A stretch of DNA of 5,834 nt. Source: Polynucleobacter meluiroseus. GTDB taxonomy: Bacteria > Bacteroidota > Bacteroidia > Flavobacteriales_D > Crocinitomicaceae. Position 1 is the stretch's first letter. Each line of letters opens with the position of its first letter. Shown here piece after piece: positions 1 through 5,834 of the stretch. Below the pieces are notes generated by a model. That model worked only from the letters and a program-made list of their open reading frames with translations. It did no database searches and was not told the DNA's origin. The DNA is taken from the NCBI GenBank assembly GCA_943328715.2, contig CALQBB020000069.1:1-5834 (forward strand). The letters are read 5' to 3'. The translations under genes were made by a program, and so were the position numbers.

Positions 1-166
1 CCACAAGGTTAAATTGAGACACAACGGTTGTGTCCTTCAGTTTTTCCGGTGAAGTCTGTTGACTTGAAGCTTTGAGTACTTTTGGAGCTGCCTTTTTGGA
101 AGGATCCACATCCGCACATGAGCACAGTAAAACAATGAAGGCTTGACCAAAAATGATCGTTCTCAT
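1..166 (-). CDS. Putative lipoprotein, N-terminal part only (3' end beyond left edge)
   Basis: The reading frame opens with ATG at 166 and stays open to the window edge, giving 55 visible residues. Residues 1-17 look like a type II signal peptide. There is a short N-region with Arg2, a hydrophobic stretch around residues 4-14, and a lipobox ending L14-C15-S16-C17, with Cys17 as the likely lipidated residue. Cys15 is a poor alternative because it would have Leu at -1. After Cys17 come acidic residues (Asp19, Asp21), then a Lys/Ser/Thr/Pro-rich stretch typical of a flexible linker after the lipid anchor. The start overlaps the dapA stop as ATGA, which argues for this start and for translational coupling. 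The folded part of the protein lies outside the window, so the family cannot be named. BamD is sometimes found near dapA in Bacteroidota, but the linker-like N-terminus gives no support for it. The lipoprotein call is fairly secure; its function is unknown. Confidence 0.72.
   Translation of the reverse strand, partial: MRTIIFGQAFIVLLCSCADVDPSKKAAPKVLKASSQQTSPEKLKDTTVVSQFNLV
163..166 (-). other. ATGA stop-start overlap between dapA and the lipoprotein gene
   Basis: The dapA stop TGA (165-163) and the lipoprotein start ATG (166-164) share two bases. This arrangement commonly allows reinitiation by the same ribosome. It supports the lipoprotein start and indicates coupled expression. Confidence 0.85.
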
Positions 167-1041
167 GCCAAGATCGACTGTGTTTCGGTAGTAATTCGTT
201 GACGAAGTCCCTCAGAAACTGGATGCAATGGCAAGCGCATTTTTTCCAACATGATGTTTTGCACATTTAAGGAAACTTTCACTCCACCTGGATTTCCTTC
301 TTCGAAGAACATCTTGGTGATATTAAACAAGTCATAATGTTCTTTACGTGCCGTATCTAAGTCCCCCGTCATGGAAGCATGTACCATAGTCGAGAATTTC
401 TTCGGAAACGCATTTGCGACAACCGAAATCACGCCATCTGCTCCAGCGGCAATTAAAGGCATCGTTAAATTGTCATCACCAGAAAGCACTCCAAAGTCAG
501 GGCGTCTCAATCGGATGATTTCCATGATCTGTTCCATGTTTCCTGAAGCTTCTTTTACCGCAACGATGTTTGGAATTTCGCTCAATGCCAACGTTGTTTC
601 AGGAGTCATGTTCGAACCAGTTCTGCCCGGTACATTGTAAAGAATAATCGGTAATTCTGTATAGGAAGCCACCATCTTGAAATGTTCGATAATTCCTTTT
701 TGAATCGGTTTGTTGTAATAAGGAGAAACAGATAGTATTCCATCCACACCTTTCGGGAGTTTCGCGAAAATTCCTTCTAAAGCACGTGTATTGTTTCCTC
801 CGACACCGTAAACGATTGGCAATTGACCCTTGTTTTCGTCGATGACTGTTTGTAGGACCTCCATTTTCTCCTCTTGCGTCAAGACTGGAGATTCGCCTGT
901 TGTTCCTTGAACGACTAAAAAATCTGTTCCTTCATCGATTTGCATGCGTACCAAACGACGCAAGGCATCAAAATCAATTTGTTCATTTTCTAAAAAGGGG
1001 GTTACCAAGGCAACACCTGCTCCTGTGAATGGATTATTCAT
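163..1041 (-). CDS. dapA: 4-hydroxy-tetrahydrodipicolinate synthase
   Basis: DapA condenses pyruvate with aspartate semialdehyde, the first committed step of the diaminopimelate/lysine pathway, in the cytoplasm. The 292-residue product is a full-length class I aldolase TIM barrel, the same length as the E. coli enzyme. Visible hallmarks are G46-T47-T48-G49-E50 (pyruvate-binding loop), P107-Y108-Y109-N110, Y135-N136-V137-P138-G139-R140 (catalytic Tyr and substrate-binding Arg), the Schiff-base lysine K163 in VKEASG, and SGDD at 187-190. I chose the ATG at 1041, giving MNNPFTGAG, because the family begins right there. An upstream start at 1080 would add 13 residues lying inside the preceding gene and without family counterpart. 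The start overlaps the end of the DUF6913-like gene by 8 bases, and the stop overlaps the next start as ATGA. The residues that bind feedback lysine in E. coli (His53, His56, Glu84) appear replaced by Gln56, Lys59 and Ala87, so inhibition by lysine is probably weak or absent (inference). Confidence 0.96.
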   Translation of the reverse strand: MNNPFTGAGVALVTPFLENEQIDFDALRRLVRMQIDEGTDFLVVQGTTGESPVLTQEEKMEVLQTVIDENKGQLPIVYGVGGNNTRALEGIFAKLPKGVDGILSVSPYYNKPIQKGIIEHFKMVASYTELPIILYNVPGRTGSNMTPETTLALSEIPNIVAVKEASGNMEQIMEIIRLRRPDFGVLSGDDNLTMPLIAAGADGVISVVANAFPKKFSTMVHASMTGDLDTARKEHYDLFNITKMFFEEGNPGGVKVSLNVQNIMLEKMRLPLHPVSEGLRQRITTETQSILA

Positions 1042-1503
1042 TTGTAGATATTTTTTTAAGCGTTTTAATGACAAAATCAAGCATTTCCGATGGAACTTCC
1101 GATCCAGCGTTCAACTGCAAATCAAAAGATGCATCTTGTTCATTCACAATAATTTTACGTTTGACCGCAGCATCTTTTACATATGGGAAGATTTTGGCTT
1201 CGGTATGTCCGAACCAAATCATGATATCGTAAGCTCGTTGTAATTCTGTTTCCAATTGGACATCCTTCAATTTACTCCAGAAATTGAAATCCAATGGTGA
1301 ATTATAATAAATCAAAAAATGAGGAGGCAAGGTGTTTTTATCCACCTCTTTTGGGACATTCACCACAATAATGAGTCGGTCAACATTACTCGAATTGAGC
1401 ATGCTGTCCAACGATTTTCTAAAATCTTTTAGTTGCTCCTCGTTTTCGTAATTGAACGCGACAAGCAAAGACTTAGCTGATTCCCAAATATTTTTACTGT
1501 TCA

Positions 1504-1504
<1 letters not shown>
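1034..1504 (-). CDS. DUF6913-like protein of unknown function
   Basis: A 156-residue predicted cytoplasmic protein with no signal peptide or membrane segment. It resembles the DUF6913 family of flavobacterial proteins in length, position between ligA and dapA, and internal pattern; this is recognition from memory and was not searched. The order seen is: an amphipathic, charged N-terminal helix region (about 8-38), a hydrophobic strand LIIVVNV (44-50), a strand FLIYYN (63-68), a W76-containing segment, the strand YDIMIWF (92-98), further strands to about 131, and a C-terminal helix (138-152). This looks like a small alpha/beta domain. No catalytic motif is recognisable. The start is GTG (1502-1504): no ATG is available between the in-frame TAA just upstream (1517-1519) and residue 34. 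The GTG shares its G with the ligA TAG stop, which suggests coupled translation. The end overlaps dapA by 8 bases. Being locked between two essential-type genes suggests a conserved housekeeping role, but none can be named. Confidence 0.8.
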
Positions 1505-3513
<2,009 letters not shown>

Positions 3514-3519
3514 TTAAAG

Positions 3520-4389
3520 TTACACTTTTTGCGCTTTCAACATACGAGATTTGCCTTGTAAATCTTTTCGGATTTCAATTTTCTCAAATTCAAATAATTG
3601 GAGGTATTCTTTGACTTCCTCCCCATATAATTCATGAAGTTCAAAAAACAAAAAGCCACCTTTGACTAATGCTTGTTCTGCGAATTTGATGAGTTCCTTG
3701 TAAAAAATAATGGGATCTTGATCATCTACAAACAGGGCCATCGACGGCTCGTGTTCGAGCACATGTGCGGACATCGTGCTTTTTTCTTGTTCTGGAATGT
3801 ATGGTGGATTTGAAACGATGATATCATATTCATTTGCTTCAGAAAGAAAACGCTCACTAAAATGTAACGCATCCTCGTGAATCAATTCCAAATCTAAGTT
3901 CAGCTTTTTAGCATTTTCCGCACTTAAGTCCAATGCGTCTTTGGAATAATCCAATGCTTGCACACTGGTATTCGGGTAAGCCGCTTTTAATGCGAGTGCA
4001 ATGCATGCTGTTCCAGTGCAGCAATCGATGATTCGTTTGGGGTGAGCATTCGTTTCAATGATCCATGCAACCAATTCCTCCGTTTCTGGACGAGGAATCA
4101 ATGCGCGGGAGTCACAAGAAATGCTTAGCCCATAAAAATCGGTTTCACCGACTAAATACTGGAAGGGAACATCGTTCATCAAACCTTTCACGAAACTTCG
4201 CACATACAAAAGATCGGATTCGGACAAGCGTTCACTTTGATTTAACAACAAGTCACTGGAAGACCAATTCATTCGTTTACAAATCAATTGTGTCCACATG
4301 GACTTTAATTCTGTGTTAGAAAAACGGGAATCCAGCCGATCGTAAAAGTAATTCTTTGCGGATTTCAGCGTATTGTCGGGAACAAACAT
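3520..4389 (-). CDS. prmC: Peptide chain release factor N5-glutamine methyltransferase PrmC (HemK)
   Basis: PrmC uses S-adenosylmethionine to methylate the glutamine of the GGQ motif in release factors RF1 and RF2, which improves translation termination. The 289-residue product has the family layout. A helical N-terminal release-factor-binding domain (about 1-75) is followed by the P75-F-Q-Y-L/G81 segment, the linker L97-I-P-R-P-E-T-E-E-L (97-106), a Rossmann methyltransferase fold from about 118, and the signature N194-P-P-Y that binds the target glutamine. EHEPSMALF (212-220) is also conserved. One oddity: the SAM-binding motif I, usually DxGTGxG, reads D122-C-C-T-G-T-A128, so two of its three glycines are replaced by Cys and Ala. 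With NPPY and the rest intact, the protein is still most likely active. The ATG at 4389 shares its A with the TAA stop of the preceding gene (TAATG). The homologous protoporphyrinogen-oxidase name once given to HemK is obsolete. Confidence 0.95.
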   Translation of the reverse strand: MFVPDNTLKSAKNYFYDRLDSRFSNTELKSMWTQLICKRMNWSSSDLLLNQSERLSESDLLYVRSFVKGLMNDVPFQYLVGETDFYGLSISCDSRALIPRPETEELVAWIIETNAHPKRIIDCCTGTACIALALKAAYPNTSVQALDYSKDALDLSAENAKKLNLDLELIHEDALHFSERFLSEANEYDIIVSNPPYIPEQEKSTMSAHVLEHEPSMALFVDDQDPIIFYKELIKFAEQALVKGGFLFFELHELYGEEVKEYLQLFEFEKIEIRKDLQGKSRMLKAQKV

Positions 4390-4391
4390 TA
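4387..4391 (-). other. TAATG stop-start overlap between the SnoaL-like gene and prmC
   Basis: The TAA stop (4391-4389) shares its last A with the prmC ATG (4389-4387). A short A/G-rich run lies just upstream but is not a clear ribosome binding site, so coupled translation is likely. Confidence 0.8.
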
Positions 4392-4853
4392 TTCTTTTCG
4401 AAGCTTTATGAATTCCTTGATTTTTTCATTTTCAATGAGGACTGTCAAGTTGTAGTATGCGATTTTCCACTCTCCGTTTGCATCCAAAACACAAATGCCA
4501 CTTCCACGGCAGGACTCCATCCATGTATCTAGATCCTCGTCGAAATATGCGACTGTTCCGTTTGCAGTAAAATTCCAAATTCGATTGCTCGGTTTAAAGT
4601 CCCAGGCCTTTCCTTTGTCGAAATACGGTTTGCAAAATGATTGAAACTCATCTTTCTTCCATCGTTCACCGGGAGCAGTTCCTAAAAAGATGAAATCGTT
4701 CGTCGTCGCATTAAAGTATTCCTGGAAATTCGCCTTGGCAGCAGAAACATGCCATTGGTTCACCAGTTTATCGAGGCTTGTTAGCGTTTCATTGGACTGT
4801 GTTCGTGCAATAAACGCACTAAAGAAAAACAGAGATAAAAGGATAATCCGCAT
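4389..4853 (-). CDS. Exported NTF2/SnoaL-like (SnoaL_3-type) protein
   Basis: A 154-residue protein with an N-terminal signal peptide: Arg2, then a strongly hydrophobic run at about 3-16, with cleavage probably near residues 16-20. It is therefore probably periplasmic or secreted. The rest (about 25-145) matches the SnoaL_3 branch of the NTF2-like cone fold as I remember it. Visible hallmarks are W34-H-x-S-A-A, the Y46-F pair, FLGTAPGERW (56-65), P76-Y-F-D-K-G-K-A-W, Y103-F-D-E-D-L-D-T-W, the R116-G-S-G turn and W129-K-I-A-Y-Y-N-L-T near the end. Members of this fold are small ligand-binding or enzyme domains with varied or unknown substrates, so no reaction can be assigned. I chose the ATG at 4853, one base after the peptidase stop, because it puts the signal peptide at the very N-terminus. 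A start at 4883 would prepend 10 charged residues and overlap the peptidase gene by 29 bases. The stop overlaps prmC as TAATG. Confidence 0.85.
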   Translation of the reverse strand: MRIILLSLFFFSAFIARTQSNETLTSLDKLVNQWHVSAAKANFQEYFNATTNDFIFLGTAPGERWKKDEFQSFCKPYFDKGKAWDFKPSNRIWNFTANGTVAYFDEDLDTWMESCRGSGICVLDANGEWKIAYYNLTVLIENEKIKEFIKLRKE

Positions 4854-4854
4854 C

Positions 4855-5834
4855 TTAGTTTCTTGACTTAACCGCTTTCTCACAAGCTTTCACTGCTGAC
4901 TTCAAGTTCACAATACCACCTGTTACCGATTTCGATGGGAATCCAAAACCTGTGTAAACCGTTGCTGATTCTAATAATATGTTTTTGATTGTCCACATGT
5001 CTAAGCTCGGGAAATATGATTTCAACATGGCTGCAGCTCCGGCAACCATTGGCGCTGCCATTGAAGTTCCTTGTAGGTTCATGTAAGCACTTTGCGGAAC
5101 AGTGTTGTAAATTTCCAATCCAGGTGCAAATACATCCACTGTTTCCGCTCCAAAATTTGAAAATTCAGCTACCATGGCTTCTCCTTTTGTTCGTGTGGAA
5201 GCTCCAATGGTTAATAAATTACTAAAGGACTCATCTTGAAAGTCAAAACGTGATGTTGGAAAATTCGGTTCAACGTCCACATCTTTCGCATCATTTCCTG
5301 CCGCGTGAATCATTAAAACTCCGTTCGTATCTGCATAAATCATTGCTTGGTATACTTCATATTGATGTGGTGAATAATTCTTACCAAAGGACATATTGAT
5401 TACTTGTGCTCCGTTATCCACTGCGTAACGAATGGCCAACGCAACATCTTTATCTTGTTCGTCACCATTTGGAACCGTGCGAACGGACATAATTTTCACG
5501 TTATCCGCAACTCCATCTCCACCTTTCCCATTTCCGCGAATAGCCGCGATAATTCCTGAAACGTGCGTTCCGTGTAATGCCTCTGGACCTTCCACGTCGT
5601 TATTACCATAATGTGTATCCGTAAAATCATCTGGATTATCTCCAATTAAACTACGGTCATCATAGTAAATATTGAGGTTGTAATTCAGTTGGTCTTCGAT
5701 GTATTTCTTTGTTTCTGCATCGAATTGTCCATTTGCCAATCCTTCTTTGTATTGCGCTAAGTTTTCTAGTTCTCCTTCTACTTCTGCTTTTGCATTAGCA
5801 TACATGAAATATTCCGTGTCATCGAACAAGGTAG
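4855..5834 (-). CDS. S8 family (subtilisin-like) serine peptidase, 5' end beyond right edge
   Basis: This is the C-terminal part of a subtilase, with about 325 residues visible. The frame is open to the right edge, so the true start, the signal peptide and the catalytic Asp region lie outside. The catalytic His is in HGTHVSG (His codon 5572-5574), the oxyanion Asn is in HAAGND (codon 5293-5295), and the nucleophile Ser is in GTSMAAP (codon 5062-5064). The usual substrate-cleft strand is seen as VINMSFG. Before the His lies an acidic, partly helical stretch of about 85 residues rich in Glu, Tyr, Asn and Asp. This resembles the long insert between Asp and His in Bacteroidota S8 peptidases. The protein ends about 80 residues after the Ser with a short Lys-rich tail and no visible type IX sorting domain or extra C-terminal module. 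It is probably exported and may degrade or process envelope proteins; the substrate is unknown. It stops one base before the SnoaL-like gene, so the two are probably co-transcribed. Confidence 0.93.
   Translation of the reverse strand, partial: TLFDDTEYFMYANAKAEVEGELENLAQYKEGLANGQFDAETKKYIEDQLNYNLNIYYDDRSLIGDNPDDFTDTHYGNNDVEGPEALHGTHVSGIIAAIRGNGKGGDGVADNVKIMSVRTVPNGDEQDKDVALAIRYAVDNGAQVINMSFGKNYSPHQYEVYQAMIYADTNGVLMIHAAGNDAKDVDVEPNFPTSRFDFQDESFSNLLTIGASTRTKGEAMVAEFSNFGAETVDVFAPGLEIYNTVPQSAYMNLQGTSMAAPMVAGAAAMLKSYFPSLDMWTIKNILLESATVYTGFGFPSKSVTGGIVNLKSAVKACEKAVKSRN

Noticed and set aside
1..166. Assigning the lipoprotein as BamD because of its position after dapA
   Set aside because: Only the signal peptide and a linker are visible, and the linker does not look like the start of a TPR domain.
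9..266. An 85-residue minus-strand frame rich in Cys, Trp and His
   Set aside because: It overlaps the dapA 3' end and the lipoprotein start in another frame, has no family-like pattern, and the lipoprotein frame explains the DNA better.
1042..1080. A longer dapA form starting at 1080
   Set aside because: The extra 13 residues lie within the DUF6913-like gene and precede the point where DapA proteins normally begin.
4854..4883. A longer SnoaL-like form starting at 4883
   Set aside because: It would bury the signal peptide behind a charged 10-residue stretch and overlap the peptidase gene, while the ATG at 4853 fits exactly after its stop.
5827..5829. A TTG start for the S8 peptidase
   Set aside because: The frame remains open to the window edge and the catalytic Asp and signal peptide would be missing, so this codon is internal Leu and the gene is truncated by the window.

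Overview
This window is a piece of an ordinary housekeeping chromosome region, most likely from a member of the Bacteroidota and probably a flavobacterium-like lineage. Four things point that way. The six gene starts that can be inspected lack a Shine-Dalgarno sequence and have A/T-rich upstream bases. The S8 peptidase fragment resembles the Bacteroidota type, with a long acidic/helical insert before the catalytic His. The small protein between ligA and dapA resembles the flavobacterial DUF6913 family. The DNA is moderately AT-rich. The exact genus cannot be read from the sequence.

Layout: all seven genes lie on the minus strand and run from the right edge to the left edge. In transcription order they are: an S8 (subtilisin-like) serine peptidase, cut at its 5' end by the right edge (4855-5834); a small exported NTF2/SnoaL-like protein (4389-4853); prmC, release factor glutamine methyltransferase (3520-4389); ligA, NAD-dependent DNA ligase (1504-3510); a DUF6913-like protein with a GTG start (1034-1504); dapA, 4-hydroxy-tetrahydrodipicolinate synthase (163-1041); and a lipoprotein cut at its 3' end by the left edge (1-166).

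The genes are packed almost without gaps. The junctions are a 1-base gap, a 1-base overlap (TAATG), a 9-base gap, a 1-base overlap (TAGTG), an 8-base overlap and a 4-base ATGA overlap. No non-coding stretch exceeds 9 bases, so there is no room for RNA genes, intergenic promoters or terminators. One polycistronic transcript with translational coupling is the simplest reading. The products do not share a pathway: they cover envelope or secreted proteolysis, translation termination, DNA replication and repair, and lysine/cell-wall precursor synthesis. This looks like a mixed housekeeping operon rather than a dedicated system.

I see no mobile element, CRISPR array, tRNA/rRNA, notable repeat or defence-like cassette, and no evidence of an undescribed system. 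The points worth a second look are modest: a degenerate SAM-binding motif in PrmC, loss of lysine-feedback residues in DapA, the little-known DUF6913-like and SnoaL-like proteins in the operon, and the unidentified lipoprotein that starts inside the dapA stop.
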